A DNA stretch of 64,000 nucleotides from Sphingobium lactosutens (GCF_013393185.1 NZ_QJQX01000063.1:1-64000), one strand, 5' to 3'. Shown: positions 45,466 through 54,663, numbered from the stretch's first letter. Program-made: numbers and translations. Notes: generated by a model from the letters alone, not told the origin.

Positions 45466-46380
45466 TTATATTGTGTCGATTGCCCGATAGGCGGCGATCA
45501 ACCGATCCTCGCCCGCGCGTCCTTCCACCGAATTGCCATGTTCCATGCCGATCACACCGCCATAGTTGCGCGCACGCAGCCAGCGGACGATGTTGGCATA
45601 GTTGATCTCGCCCGTTCCCGGCTCTTTGCGGCCGGGATTGTCGCCGAACTGGAGATAACCGACCTCCGCCCAACAGGCGTCGAGCGTCGGGATCAGATTC
45701 CCCGACTGGATCTGCTCATGATAGAGGTCCGCCAATATCTTGACGCCCGGGCTGTTGGCGCCTCGGGCCACGGCGTAGCCCTGAGCGATTGACTGCATGA
45801 AGACGCCGGGATGATTAGTCCGGGTGTTGAGTGGTTCCATCACCAACACCAGCCCATGCGGTGCGACGATATCGCCGGCACGGCGCATACAGTCGATGAT
45901 CCGCCCCATCTGGATTTCTTCCGGCACCTTCCTGTCCATGAAACCGGTGACGACTGTCATATGCTTCGCATTGAGGCGCTTGGCGACTTCGACCGAAGTG
46001 CGAACATCCTCCAGAAACGCATTCCGATCCGCATCGTCATTGGCGCCCAACACCGGCCGGAAGTCCGCCCATTTGGGCATGCTGGCGACGAAGACGCCCA
46101 TGGCCATGCCCCGCTGTGCGAGCACACGCGCCATCGCTTCCTGTTGCTCGATCGGACGCTTGCGCGCCTCATTATCCTCCCAGGCGCGAAAGCCCTGATC
46201 GGCGGCGTAGGCGATCTGTTCCAGCAGACCGCCGCGGCTGGCGAAGCTGCCTTCATGCGGGGCATAGCCCAGCGAGAAATGCGCGGCGTTGGACGCGCCC
46301 TTGCCCGCAGCCGCCGACAGGGCCTGAGCGGCGACCGTGGCAAGCCCGGCAGCGATCATCGTGCGTCTCGAAATGCTCAT
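45466..46380 (-). CDS. TIM-barrel (hydroxypyruvate-isomerase-like) protein with Tat signal
   Basis: This 304-residue protein has leader MSISRRTMIAAGLATVAAQA (twin arginine) and an AP-endonuclease-2-type barrel: LGYAPHEGSFASRGG, GVFVASMPKWADFRP, HGLVLVMEPLNTRTNHPGVF, ILADLYHEQIQSGNLIPTLD, YLQFGDNPGRKEPGTGEINY and GVIGMEHGNS. These segments match hydroxypyruvate isomerase and related keto-sugar isomerases. The start ATG at 46380 overlaps the transporter stop by 4 bp. It probably acts on a keto sugar in the periplasm (inference). Confidence 0.83.
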   Translation of the reverse strand: MSISRRTMIAAGLATVAAQALSAAAGKGASNAAHFSLGYAPHEGSFASRGGLLEQIAYAADQGFRAWEDNEARKRPIEQQEAMARVLAQRGMAMGVFVASMPKWADFRPVLGANDDADRNAFLEDVRTSVEVAKRLNAKHMTVVTGFMDRKVPEEIQMGRIIDCMRRAGDIVAPHGLVLVMEPLNTRTNHPGVFMQSIAQGYAVARGANSPGVKILADLYHEQIQSGNLIPTLDACWAEVGYLQFGDNPGRKEPGTGEINYANIVRWLRARNYGGVIGMEHGNSVEGRAGEDRLIAAYRAIDTI

Positions 46381-47681
46381 GCCACACCCTCCGCAACACG
46401 CGCCGCGCGTCGATTGGCGCGCCGTTCCGCCAGCCAGATGAAACCGAAGACCAGCAGCAGCGTCAGCGGCACGAAGGTCAACCGGGCAAAGGACTGGGAT
46501 GCCGCTGCATCCTCCACCGTGCGCAGCGCCGCGCCGCTCAGCCTGGTGAAGGCTTCCGGCCCACCGGCAATCTCCACCTTGGCCTGGTCGAACATCTCGC
46601 CGAGGCGCGGCAGCACGAAGAAGCTGGCGAGCGCGCCGGCCGATCCGACCAGCCCCAGCGCCCAGGCGTCGCCGCGCGGATAGCGCTCCGCCACCGATGC
46701 CAGCATGGTCGGCCACATGGCGCAGACACCCAACCCCCATATGGTCGAAGCGAGAATGGCAGACATGGGCGACTGCGCCTGCGACAGCAGGAACAGGCCG
46801 ATCGCGGCGAGCAGGCTCGATACCCAGAGCAAACCGGGATTGGAGAGGCGACCAGCAATCCGGCCCGCGAAATGGCGGAAGACGAACATCAGCGCGCTGA
46901 CATAGACCAGCAGCAATATGCCGCGCATACCAACGCGATTGCTGAGCGCAACGTCGATCCATTGCCCCGGCGCGAGTTCGGATGAGGCAGTCAGGAACAT
47001 CGCGCCGAACCAGATGAAGAAACTGGGACGGCGCACCACTTCCAGCATCATGTCCTTCATCCCCCGGTCGCTGACTGCCTTGGGCGGTTCGGGAAAGATG
47101 GTTGTCGCCGCGATCAGTATCACACCGATGGCGGGAATGAACACCAGCGCCATGATCGCCTGCCATGGCAGGATGGACGCCAGGAACACGCCGGCAAGCC
47201 CGCCGACGATCAGCCCGCCCGGATACCAGGCGTGCAGCACGTTCAGCCGGTGCGTCGTGTCTTCAGGATAAAGGCGGGCGGTCAGTGGATTGATCGACGC
47301 TTCGGCAAAGCCCCAACCGATGCCGCTCAGCAACATGCCAAGCCAAACCAGATGATAGATCGCCATGCCGCTGGCCAGCGTACCGGCCGCAACGATCAGC
47401 GTCGTTCCGATCAGGAAGGCGACGCCGCAGCCGATCAGCACCCGGCGAACGTGCAATTTGTCGAGCAATGCGCTGACGACGAAGACGGTGATCGAAAAGC
47501 CGAGAAAGGCGGAGCCGAGCGCCGCCCCGATCAGTTCCCCTGCCGCGATCGGCGCGATTGGATCGATCCATTGCGCCTTGAGGCTGCTCGCCACGGCCGC
47601 GCGCAGGGATGCGCTCATCGATGCGGTGAAGAGCGCCAGGACGCTCAGCCAAAACAGCCTCTGCCGGTTGATACCCATCAT
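46377..47681 (-). CDS. MFS transporter in the 3-ketoglycoside-like cluster
   Basis: This 434-residue inner-membrane protein has about 12 hydrophobic segments, for example LFWLSVLALFTASMSASL, IGAALGSAFLGFSITVFVV and LVWLGMLLSGIGWGFAEASI. It also has NVLHAWYPGGLIVGGLAGVF and ILASTIWGLGVCAMWPTMLA. The fold recalls FucP-like sugar permeases. It sits between two TIM-barrel genes, so an oxidised or released sugar is the likely cargo. ATGA-coupled downstream; 63 bp separate it from the gene upstream. Confidence 0.85.
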   Translation of the reverse strand: MMGINRQRLFWLSVLALFTASMSASLRAAVASSLKAQWIDPIAPIAAGELIGAALGSAFLGFSITVFVVSALLDKLHVRRVLIGCGVAFLIGTTLIVAAGTLASGMAIYHLVWLGMLLSGIGWGFAEASINPLTARLYPEDTTHRLNVLHAWYPGGLIVGGLAGVFLASILPWQAIMALVFIPAIGVILIAATTIFPEPPKAVSDRGMKDMMLEVVRRPSFFIWFGAMFLTASSELAPGQWIDVALSNRVGMRGILLLVYVSALMFVFRHFAGRIAGRLSNPGLLWVSSLLAAIGLFLLSQAQSPMSAILASTIWGLGVCAMWPTMLASVAERYPRGDAWALGLVGSAGALASFFVLPRLGEMFDQAKVEIAGGPEAFTRLSGAALRTVEDAAASQSFARLTFVPLTLLLVFGFIWLAERRANRRAARVAEGVA

Positions 47682-47744
47682 ACCCGCTCCTCTACCCTGT
47701 GCCCCCGTTTGATGCTTATTATCGGGGTGATGTTCGCGTCGCTG

Positions 47745-48806
47745 TCAGGCCAGTCCCAGCCAGCGCCGGTTATTGGCGGGATCGCCACCGCCTGCAAAAT
47801 CGTCGAAGGCCCGTTCCGGACGGCGGATCATGTGTGCCTCGATAAAGGGCGCGCCTTCGCGCGCACCGTCCTCGGGATGCTTCAGGCAGCATTCCCATTC
47901 CAGCACGGCCCAGCCATCATAGCCATATTGGGTCAGGCGCGAGAAGATGCCGGTAAAGTCGACCTGCCCGTCACCCAGCGATCGGAAGCGGCCAGGACGG
48001 TCGGCCCAATCGGCATAGCCGCCATAGACGCCGGCGCGACCGGTCGGGTTGAACTCCGCATCCTTCACATGGAACATCTTGATGCGGTCATGATAGATGT
48101 CGATGAACTGGAGATAGTCCATTGCCTGCAGCACGAAATGGCTGGGATCGTAGAGGATGTTGGCGCGCGCATGGCCGCCGACCGCTTCCAGGAAGCGCTC
48201 GAAGGTCAGACCGTCATGCAGATCCTCACCCGGATGAAGCTCGTAACAGAGATCGACGCCCTCTTCCTCGAACGCATCGAGGATCGGAAGCCAACGCCGC
48301 CCCAGTTCGGCGAAAGCCTCTTCCACCAACCCTGCCGGACGCTGCGGCCATGGGTAAATGAAGGGCCAGGCAAAGGCGCCCGAAAAAGTCGCATGAGCCT
48401 TCAGCCCCAGCCGACGGCTGGCTTTCGCCGCCAGCTTCAACTGCTCGACCGCCCAGGCCTGTCGCTCGGCCGGCTTGCCGCGCAATTCGAGCGGCGCAAA
48501 ATTGTCGAAGGCTGCATCATAGGCCGGATGCACCGCGACCAACTGCCCCTGCAGATGGGTCGACAATTCGGAAATCTCGACGCCCGCCTCGCGACAACGC
48601 CCAGCCAGTTCGTCACAATAATCCTGGCTTTCCGCCGCCAGCTTGAGATCCATGCAGCGGGCATCGTTACTAGGCACCTGAATGCCCTTGTAACCCGCCT
48701 GCGCCATCCAGCGCGCGGCATTCTCCAGCGTGTCGAACGGGGCCGCATCCCCCATGAATTGCGCCAGAAAGATCGCAGGACCACGCATAGCGTTAGGTGT
48801 CGTCAT
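47745..48806 (-). CDS. sugar phosphate isomerase/epimerase family protein (cytoplasmic)
   Basis: This 353-residue xylose-isomerase-like TIM barrel has no signal peptide. Metal and substrate residues appear in GVDLCYELHPGEDLHDGLT, ANILYDPSHFVLQAMDYLQF, RIKMFHVKDAEFNPTGRAGV and GWAVLEWECCLKHPEDGA. Close relatives are found beside GMC dehydrogenases and Gfo/Idh proteins in sugar clusters. It probably processes the imported keto sugar. ATGA-coupled to the cytochrome c gene upstream. Confidence 0.83.
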   Translation of the reverse strand: MTTPNAMRGPAIFLAQFMGDAAPFDTLENAARWMAQAGYKGIQVPSNDARCMDLKLAAESQDYCDELAGRCREAGVEISELSTHLQGQLVAVHPAYDAAFDNFAPLELRGKPAERQAWAVEQLKLAAKASRRLGLKAHATFSGAFAWPFIYPWPQRPAGLVEEAFAELGRRWLPILDAFEEEGVDLCYELHPGEDLHDGLTFERFLEAVGGHARANILYDPSHFVLQAMDYLQFIDIYHDRIKMFHVKDAEFNPTGRAGVYGGYADWADRPGRFRSLGDGQVDFTGIFSRLTQYGYDGWAVLEWECCLKHPEDGAREGAPFIEAHMIRRPERAFDDFAGGGDPANNRRWLGLA

Positions 48807-49174
48807 TTCAGGCTCTTGAGATAGGCGATGATCGCAGCGCGCTTGGCCGGATCAGGCGTTGCGATCGGCATGCGCGTTCCGGGCACCTTCTTCATCGGCG
48901 CCGCCAGGAAGTCGTTCAGCGTCTGATCGTCCCAGCGCAGCCTGGACCCTTTCAGCGCCGCCGAATAAGTGAAACCGGGCAGCGCGGCCGCAGGACGACC
49001 GGCGACCCCATTCAGATTGGGACCAAGGCCGCTCTTCGCATCCTTCTGCACGGTGTGACACACACGGCAGGCATTAAAGGCTGGAGGCGGCGCCTGCGCC
49101 ATGCTCGGCGCGACATACATCATCGCGGCGCTTGCACCGATCGATATCAGGCTGAGGCTTGCTACCCTGCGCAT
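48803..49174 (-). CDS. class I c-type cytochrome
   Basis: This 123-residue periplasmic cytochrome has a signal peptide (MRRVASLSLISIGASAAMMY, ending near MAQA). The haem motif is CRVCH in FNACRVCHTVQKDAKSGLGP. LNGVAGRPAAALPGFTYSAA follows, and the axial Met lies in PGTRMPIATPDPAKRAAIIA. The fold is that of mitochondrial-type cytochrome c. As first gene of the cluster it probably takes electrons from the GMC dehydrogenase. The palindrome at 49207-49220 lies 33 bp upstream. Confidence 0.92.
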   Translation of the reverse strand: MRRVASLSLISIGASAAMMYVAPSMAQAPPPAFNACRVCHTVQKDAKSGLGPNLNGVAGRPAAALPGFTYSAALKGSRLRWDDQTLNDFLAAPMKKVPGTRMPIATPDPAKRAAIIAYLKSLK

Positions 49175-49206
49175 CCCCGACTCTCCATATTATTGTTCCG
49201 TCTATC

Positions 49207-49220
49207 ATTTACCGGTAAAT
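49207..49220. promoter_or_regulatory. palindromic operator ATTTACCGGTAAAT
   Basis: A perfect 14-bp palindrome with a central CG lies in the 105-bp divergent region between cytochrome c (33 bp away) and the Gfo/Idh gene (60 bp away). The symmetry and central CG fit a LacI-family site. The LacI protein encoded at 40387-41442 in the same cluster is the likely binder. Confidence 0.65.
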
Positions 49221-49279
49221 CATGACAGATCAAGACCAAGAATGATCGCGCTAACGTAAATCGACAGAGGAGGAGAGAG

Positions 49280-50446
49280 ATGCGGAACCAGCCCTTTCGT
49301 TTAGCCATGGTCGGGGGCGGCGAAGGCGCCTTCATCGGCGCTGTTCACCGCGCTGCCGCTGCACTGGACGGCGACTGGCGTCTGGTCGGGGGCGCCTTTA
49401 GCGGCGACCCCGATCGCAATCGGCGATCGGGCGATATGCTGGGGATCGATCCTGACCGAACCTATGATTCGCTCGACACGCTACTTGCAGGCGAGAATGC
49501 GCGCCCGATAGGCGATCGTGTCGATGCCATCGCCATCGTGACACCCAACCATCTTCATGCCCCCATGGCGATCGCGGCCCTGGATGCGGGTTTCCACGTC
49601 TTCTGCGAAAAGCCGATGGCGATGAGCGTGGCCGAATCGCGGCTGATTGCGCAGGCGGCCGCGCGATCGGGATGCCAGTTCGGCCTCGCCTTCACCTATA
49701 GCGGCTATCCGCTGGTCGAAGAGGCTCGCGCACGGGTGGCGCGTGGCGACTTCGGCCGGATCCGACTGGTGCAGGTCGAATATTCGCAGGGCTGGCTGAG
49801 CCAGGCGATCGACCGCGACGGCAACAAGCAGGCCGAATGGCGCACCGACCCCGCACGCGCAGGGCTGGGCGGATGCCTGGGCGACATCGGCACGCACGCT
49901 TTCCATCTGGCCGAACATGTATCGGGATTGTGTGTGGAGGAACTCTGCGCCGACCTGTCCATCCATGTCGAAGGCCGACGACTGGACGACGATGTCAGCG
50001 TATTGCTGCGCCTGAGCGGAGGCGCGCGCGGCGTGCTGAAGGCGACGCAGGTGGCGGCTGGCGACGAAAATGGCCTGAAGTTGCGCATCCATGGTGAGCA
50101 TGGCGGGCTGGAATGGTCGCAGATGGAGCCGAACACGCTCACCCTGCGCTGGCTGGATCGCCCAGCCGAGATGGTGCGCGCCGCCGGCCCCGGCCTTTCG
50201 CCGTCCACCGTTCCCCGGCTGCGCACGCCGAGCGGGCATCCGGAAGGCTATATCGAGGCTTTCGCCAATCTTTACCGCGCTTTCGCTGCACGAATACGGT
50301 CTGGGGAAGCAGCCGCGGAAACCGCCAAGGGGGGCGCCGACTGGTGTCCGTCGATCGCGGACGGACTGCGCACCATGGCATTTGTTGAAACCGTCATCGC
50401 CAATGCGGCGGGCGACAGCAAATGGACGCCGCTGGCAGCGGATTGA
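49280..50446 (+). CDS. Gfo/Idh/MocA-family oxidoreductase
   Basis: This 388-residue NAD(P)-dependent dehydrogenase has the nucleotide motif LAMVGGGEGAFIGAVHRAAA at residue 8, then AIVTPNHLHAPMAIAALDAG, HVFCEKPMAMSV (the EKP motif, Lys catalytic), LAFTYSGYPLVEEARARV and LGDIGTHAFHLAEHVSGL. The C-terminal beta-sheet domain follows. Such proteins reduce or oxidise 3-keto sugars and related compounds. It is divergent from the ten-gene cluster and shares its operator region. GGAGGAGAG precedes the ATG. Confidence 0.9.
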   Translation: MRNQPFRLAMVGGGEGAFIGAVHRAAAALDGDWRLVGGAFSGDPDRNRRSGDMLGIDPDRTYDSLDTLLAGENARPIGDRVDAIAIVTPNHLHAPMAIAALDAGFHVFCEKPMAMSVAESRLIAQAAARSGCQFGLAFTYSGYPLVEEARARVARGDFGRIRLVQVEYSQGWLSQAIDRDGNKQAEWRTDPARAGLGGCLGDIGTHAFHLAEHVSGLCVEELCADLSIHVEGRRLDDDVSVLLRLSGGARGVLKATQVAAGDENGLKLRIHGEHGGLEWSQMEPNTLTLRWLDRPAEMVRAAGPGLSPSTVPRLRTPSGHPEGYIEAFANLYRAFAARIRSGEAAAETAKGGADWCPSIADGLRTMAFVETVIANAAGDSKWTPLAAD

Positions 50447-50451
50447 GCAAT

Positions 50452-50487
50452 GACGGGAGCGCGACTGTTACGGATCGCGCTCCCGTC
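50452..50487. terminator. bidirectional terminator-like hairpin
   Basis: A 12-bp perfect GC-rich stem (gacgggagcgcg at 50452-50463 with cgcgctcccgtc at 50476-50487) lies between the convergent Gfo/Idh and GH43 genes. No long T run follows, so it may terminate by stem stability alone. Confidence 0.7.
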
Positions 50488-50494
50488 CATCTGA

Positions 50495-51595
50495 TCAGTG
50501 CCCCTTTGCGGGCAGCAGCGGGTTGATCGTCTGAATCGTCCCGTCGGGATTATAGTGAAGTTCCGTCACCTTCACATTGCGCAGACGCGTCTGCCCCGAT
50601 AATTGCGTGTCGGCGTAGAAGAGCCACCATTTGCCATTCCATTCCACGATCGAATGATGGGTCGTCCACCCTTCCACTGGCTCCAGAATGCGCCCCTTGT
50701 AGGTAAATGGACCATAGGGGGAATCACCGATCGCATAGGCCAGATAATGGGTGTCACCGGTCGAATAGCTGAAATAATATTTGCCCTTATATTTGTGCAT
50801 CCACGACGCCTCGAAGAAGCGGCGGTCATGGTCGCCACCCAGCAGCGGCTTCCCCTTGTCGTCCAGTATCTGGACAGCTTTGGGCTTCTCGGTGAACTCC
50901 AGCATGTCTCCGGTCAGTTTGGCGACGCGGGGCGCGAGCGCAGGCTTGTCATCCTGTTGCAGGTCGGTCTTCGACCCGTTCGGATCATATTTGCCGTCGA
51001 TATTGCGCTGAAGCTGGCCGCCCCAGATACCCCCGAAATAGACATAACTCTGCCCGTCATCGTCGGTGAAGACGGCCGGATCGATCGAATAGCTGCCCTT
51101 GATCGGCTGCGGCTGCGCCTTGAACGGACCCATCGGATCCTTGGACGTGGCGACGCCGATGCGGAAGGCGCCTTCCTTGTCCTTGGCCGGGAAATAGAGA
51201 TAATAGGTACCATTCTTGTAGGCCGCATCAGGCGCCCACATCTGCTTTTCGGCCCAGGGCACATCCTTGACGTCTAGCGCCACGGGACCGACCGTCACAG
51301 GCCCGCCGATCTTGTCCATCGACAGGACATGATAGTCGCGCATCTCGAAATGGCTGCCGAGATCATCCTCGGGCGTCGGGCCATCGATATCATGACTGGG
51401 ATAGACGTAGATCTTGCCATTCCACACATGGGCGGACGGGTCGGCGGTATAGATGTCCTTGACCAGTGGCTGCGATAGATATTCGGATGGATCGCGCTTT
51501 TCCGTCCCAGGCTTCTGGGCGTCATGCGGCGCCTGTTGGCACGCTGCCAAGGCCAGCCCCAATGCCAGGGGTATCGTGCGTCGCTTACTCTTCAT
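50495..51595 (-). CDS. GH43 family glycoside hydrolase (xylosidase/arabinosidase type), lipoprotein
   Basis: This 366-residue protein has a lipoprotein leader: KRRTIPLALGLALAAC with the lipobox Cys. The five-bladed propeller shows the catalytic base in YTADPSAHVWNGKIYVYPSH, the pKa-tuning Asp in SYSIDPAVFTDDDGQSYVYF and the likely acid Glu in RRFFEASWMHKYKGKYYFSY. It probably removes xylose or arabinose from xylan fragments at the membrane. The ATG at 51595 follows GAGAGGAGAGGA. An operator-like palindrome lies 28 bp upstream and GH115 is next upstream. Confidence 0.88.
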   Translation of the reverse strand: MKSKRRTIPLALGLALAACQQAPHDAQKPGTEKRDPSEYLSQPLVKDIYTADPSAHVWNGKIYVYPSHDIDGPTPEDDLGSHFEMRDYHVLSMDKIGGPVTVGPVALDVKDVPWAEKQMWAPDAAYKNGTYYLYFPAKDKEGAFRIGVATSKDPMGPFKAQPQPIKGSYSIDPAVFTDDDGQSYVYFGGIWGGQLQRNIDGKYDPNGSKTDLQQDDKPALAPRVAKLTGDMLEFTEKPKAVQILDDKGKPLLGGDHDRRFFEASWMHKYKGKYYFSYSTGDTHYLAYAIGDSPYGPFTYKGRILEPVEGWTTHHSIVEWNGKWWLFYADTQLSGQTRLRNVKVTELHYNPDGTIQTINPLLPAKGH

Positions 51596-51622
51596 CTGTC
51601 CTCTCCTCTCGCCGGGCAGAAC

Positions 51623-51636
51623 TGATAGCGCTATCA
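51623..51636. promoter_or_regulatory. palindromic operator TGATAGCGCTATCA
   Basis: A perfect 14-bp palindrome in the 120-bp gap between GH115 and GH43, 28 bp before the GH43 start. It resembles LacI-family (XylR/SalR-like) sites with a central GCGC. The half site differs from both other palindromes in this window, suggesting a different regulator. Confidence 0.65.
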
Positions 51637-51715
51637 TATTCTTTTCGCAACGATGCCGTTACAACAGCAAACTGGCCGATCGGACGTTGCCGATACGACC
51701 ACCGGCCTGCGGCCC

Positions 51716-54493
51716 TCATGAAAGGGGCGGGGCGCCGTAAGGATCGGCTGCCCCATTCAGCCGAATGTCGATCCGGTCGAGCAGAAAGCCGGGATCGATG
51801 GCGTGGATCTTTATATCATGCCGGCCTTTGCGCAGTTGCGGGATCGCGATGCGCCGTTCGGCCGTGTTGCTGAGCACATTCTGCTTCCACTCCTCACTGC
51901 GGCCATGCGTCTCGAAATCGAGAATCTGCATCGGGCCGTCATCCACCTGGATCCCCAGCCGCAACCCATTGGCCGAGGTCAATGGGTGAGCCGGAAGCGC
52001 GATGACGCGCAGTTCGGCATCGGTCTGATCCGCGATTTCGAAAGCGTAATGCAATGGCTGCGCCGCTTCGAGACCCATGTGCGACGGCAAGGCGAGCCTG
52101 GAACGCAACGCCACCTGACGCGATCCCAGTCCTGGAATTTCTTCCCACTCATCGCTGGTGGCGATCGCGGAAGCCGCGGTCAACGACAGGACGTGATCGA
52201 TTTCGACGGGGAGATTTCCGTCCGTCCGACGGATGTATCGCCCCGCTATATCGACTGTTTTCCCGCCGCATAGCAGGGTCCCAAAGTCAATCGCCGACCT
52301 GCCATCATAGGATAGCATGATCCGTTGCTGATAGCCGTTATCGAGAGTCAAGCCGCCCGCGCGCGCAGTCGAAGCAAGCCCCCGCTGATCCGACAACCGC
52401 CAGTCCGTAGCCACACCCCATCCATAAATAGTCAGCGCGTGGCGAGCAGGTCGCCCCTCGACGAAGGTCAGTTCTGATGCATCCACCGCACAGCCGGGCT
52501 TCGTCGGGAATTCCGCCTGAGGAAAAGCCGGTTTGGCAAAGACAGGCAGGTTTCGTGGCGCCATGTCCATGATGCCCCGCCACTTGCCGCCTCGCTGGCC
52601 GTTATAGGCCGCTGTGTCGGCCACGATGCGCGCATGCGCCGCCTCCGCTTCGCGCGCCAGCCGGTTCGCCACCGGCCTGCCCTGCCGGGCGTAGAGCGCA
52701 GCCAGATCAAGCTTGAGGTTGCGTTCATTCAGGCTGGCCGCTCCGCGGACGGGATACAGTACCAGTTGGAAATAGGCATCCTTCCTGTCGGGTGCGATCT
52801 CGGCAGCCAGCGCCTCCGCGCGGCCGACGAGATCGGCATAATGATCGATCCGTCGTTGCGCCTCCTGCCCGCCTGTGCGGATATAATCGCCGATCCTGAT
52901 CGATGTGGTGGGTTCAACCTGACTGAAGCCCATGAACTCCGGCCGTCGTTTGAACGCCAGGTCATAATAGTCGGTCAGAATGTCGGCGATCCTGCCGGAC
53001 ACCGTCGCATCAAACTGTCCTACCAGCCATTCGGCCAGATGATCTCGCGGCTTCTGCGCGAATATTCGGTGGTCGAACGCCAGATCGAGGAAATATTGAG
53101 TCAGATATTCGCCAGGCTTGATATCGCCGACATTGACCATCCACAGTCGACGCGCATCCATTTGCCAGGCGCGATCCATCTGCTCGCGGATCAGGGCAGG
53201 ATGCGTCGTCGCCAGCCAGAGATAATCATGCGGGCGGCCCCAATAGGAAATATGATAATAGACGCCCGACCCGCCGCTACGTTTCCGCTCCTGCGGTGTC
53301 GGCAGCCGATGGATATAGCCATAATTATCCTCCGGCCAGACCAGCGTGACATCATCGGGAACCTTCAGGCCCAGCGAATAGAGGTCGAGCACTTCCTTGT
53401 AGAGCGTCAGCGCCTGCGGAACCTGATCGACCGGTTTCGCTTGCGCCTTGGCCAGTAGATCGCGCTGGACGGCAATAGCATCGGCCATCGCATCGCGCGC
53501 AACCTCCGGGGTTTGCGCTCCTTCCATCGCGGAATCATGCTTGCCGCGCAAACCTACCGTATAGATATTTTCGAACGATTTGACCGCAGTGACACGATCG
53601 CGCCAATAGCCGATCATATTATTGCGATTGCTGAAGAAATTGAATGGCCCCTGGCTCGTTTCGTCCCATTCGCGGACATTGTTGCGCATCAGCGGTTCTG
53701 CATGGGAGGTGCCCATGACGATCGCATAGTCACGCGCCGTCTGCGCATTGCCGGCTATATGATAGAAGGGGCGTGTGCTGTCATGCATGGCCGGCCAGAT
53801 GAGGTTGGCCTTGAGCCGCCACATCAGCTCGAAAATCCGGGCATAGGTGCGGGGACCGATGTCGCCGACGTCGGGTTCGAACGTCTTGGCCGCCCAGGGT
53901 TGCAGTCCCCAATCCTCATCATTGAGGAAGATGCCGCGATAGCGAACGGATGGAGTATTCGACAGCCGATAACGACCATCGACGGCCAGCCGGTCCAGCT
54001 TGCGCGGCGTCACGTCGGCCCACCATTCCCAAGCGGACACCCCCATCTCGCGCGTCAGATCGACCGTCCCCCAAATCGCGCCGCGCACGTCCGATCCGGC
54101 GATGATCAGATAACGCCGGGTCGGTCGGCTACGCGACGGCAACATAACCCGCACATAGCGTTCCCACTGTCCGGACAGGGGCGCCAGATCAAGGCCGGTA
54201 TCCCGGGCGACGGCATCGATCAGGGACGATTGCCGGTCCGCGATGACGACGCACAGATTTCCGCAATCTCCCATGTCGGTCGACTGCCGCGGCTGCATAC
54301 CCGTCACCTTGTCGAAGTCATTGGCCAGCATGTTGGCCGCCAGCACGAATGCGCGGTCCTTTCCATGCAGGATGGTAGCGGCGTGGCGGCCATCGAACAG
54401 AAGCGCATCCTCGGCCGACGCCGACGCCGCAAGTTGCAACCCGCAGAAAGCCAGGAGCAAAGCTATCCCACGCCTTGATATCGCACGAAACAT
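51716..54493 (-). CDS. GH115 xylan alpha-1,2-glucuronidase, exported
   Basis: This 925-residue protein has a signal peptide (RGIALLLAFCGLQLAASASA). Family-115 signatures include DVRGAIWGTVDLTREMGVSA, WEWWADVTPRK, SVRYRGIFLNDEDWGLQPWA, RLKANLIWPAMHDSTRPF, VMGTSHAEPLMRN, VWPEDNYGYIHRLP, YHISYWGRPHDYLW and LWMVNVGDIKPGEYL. GH115 enzymes remove 4-O-methyl-glucuronic acid from xylan. The domain order (N-terminal, barrel, helical, C-terminal sandwich) and length are typical. It lies upstream of GH43 on the same strand and is divergent from GH51. Confidence 0.93.
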   Translation of the reverse strand: MFRAISRRGIALLLAFCGLQLAASASAEDALLFDGRHAATILHGKDRAFVLAANMLANDFDKVTGMQPRQSTDMGDCGNLCVVIADRQSSLIDAVARDTGLDLAPLSGQWERYVRVMLPSRSRPTRRYLIIAGSDVRGAIWGTVDLTREMGVSAWEWWADVTPRKLDRLAVDGRYRLSNTPSVRYRGIFLNDEDWGLQPWAAKTFEPDVGDIGPRTYARIFELMWRLKANLIWPAMHDSTRPFYHIAGNAQTARDYAIVMGTSHAEPLMRNNVREWDETSQGPFNFFSNRNNMIGYWRDRVTAVKSFENIYTVGLRGKHDSAMEGAQTPEVARDAMADAIAVQRDLLAKAQAKPVDQVPQALTLYKEVLDLYSLGLKVPDDVTLVWPEDNYGYIHRLPTPQERKRSGGSGVYYHISYWGRPHDYLWLATTHPALIREQMDRAWQMDARRLWMVNVGDIKPGEYLTQYFLDLAFDHRIFAQKPRDHLAEWLVGQFDATVSGRIADILTDYYDLAFKRRPEFMGFSQVEPTTSIRIGDYIRTGGQEAQRRIDHYADLVGRAEALAAEIAPDRKDAYFQLVLYPVRGAASLNERNLKLDLAALYARQGRPVANRLAREAEAAHARIVADTAAYNGQRGGKWRGIMDMAPRNLPVFAKPAFPQAEFPTKPGCAVDASELTFVEGRPARHALTIYGWGVATDWRLSDQRGLASTARAGGLTLDNGYQQRIMLSYDGRSAIDFGTLLCGGKTVDIAGRYIRRTDGNLPVEIDHVLSLTAASAIATSDEWEEIPGLGSRQVALRSRLALPSHMGLEAAQPLHYAFEIADQTDAELRVIALPAHPLTSANGLRLGIQVDDGPMQILDFETHGRSEEWKQNVLSNTAERRIAIPQLRKGRHDIKIHAIDPGFLLDRIDIRLNGAADPYGAPPLS

Positions 54494-54607
54494 CTCCGTC
54501 CCCTCCCCTGCTTGTGATTACATCTTCAGCCGAAGCTTAAGGCGCTTTCTCATACTTCTCAATGTGGAACATATTTTCATATGATGGATAATACGACCAT
54601 TCCTTGC

Positions 54608-54636
54608 TTGACGAGGCCGGCCTCCATTCGCAAAAT
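54608..54636 (+). promoter_or_regulatory. candidate promoter for the GH51 gene
   Basis: TTGACG (54608-54613), a 17-base spacer and CAAAAT (54631-54636) resemble sigma-70 -35 and -10 boxes. They lie 28 bp before the GH51 ATG. The rest of the divergent region (54494-54663) shows no clear palindrome. Confidence 0.45.
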
Positions 54637-54663
54637 TAGTCGGACAAATGGGGAGGGCGCATA

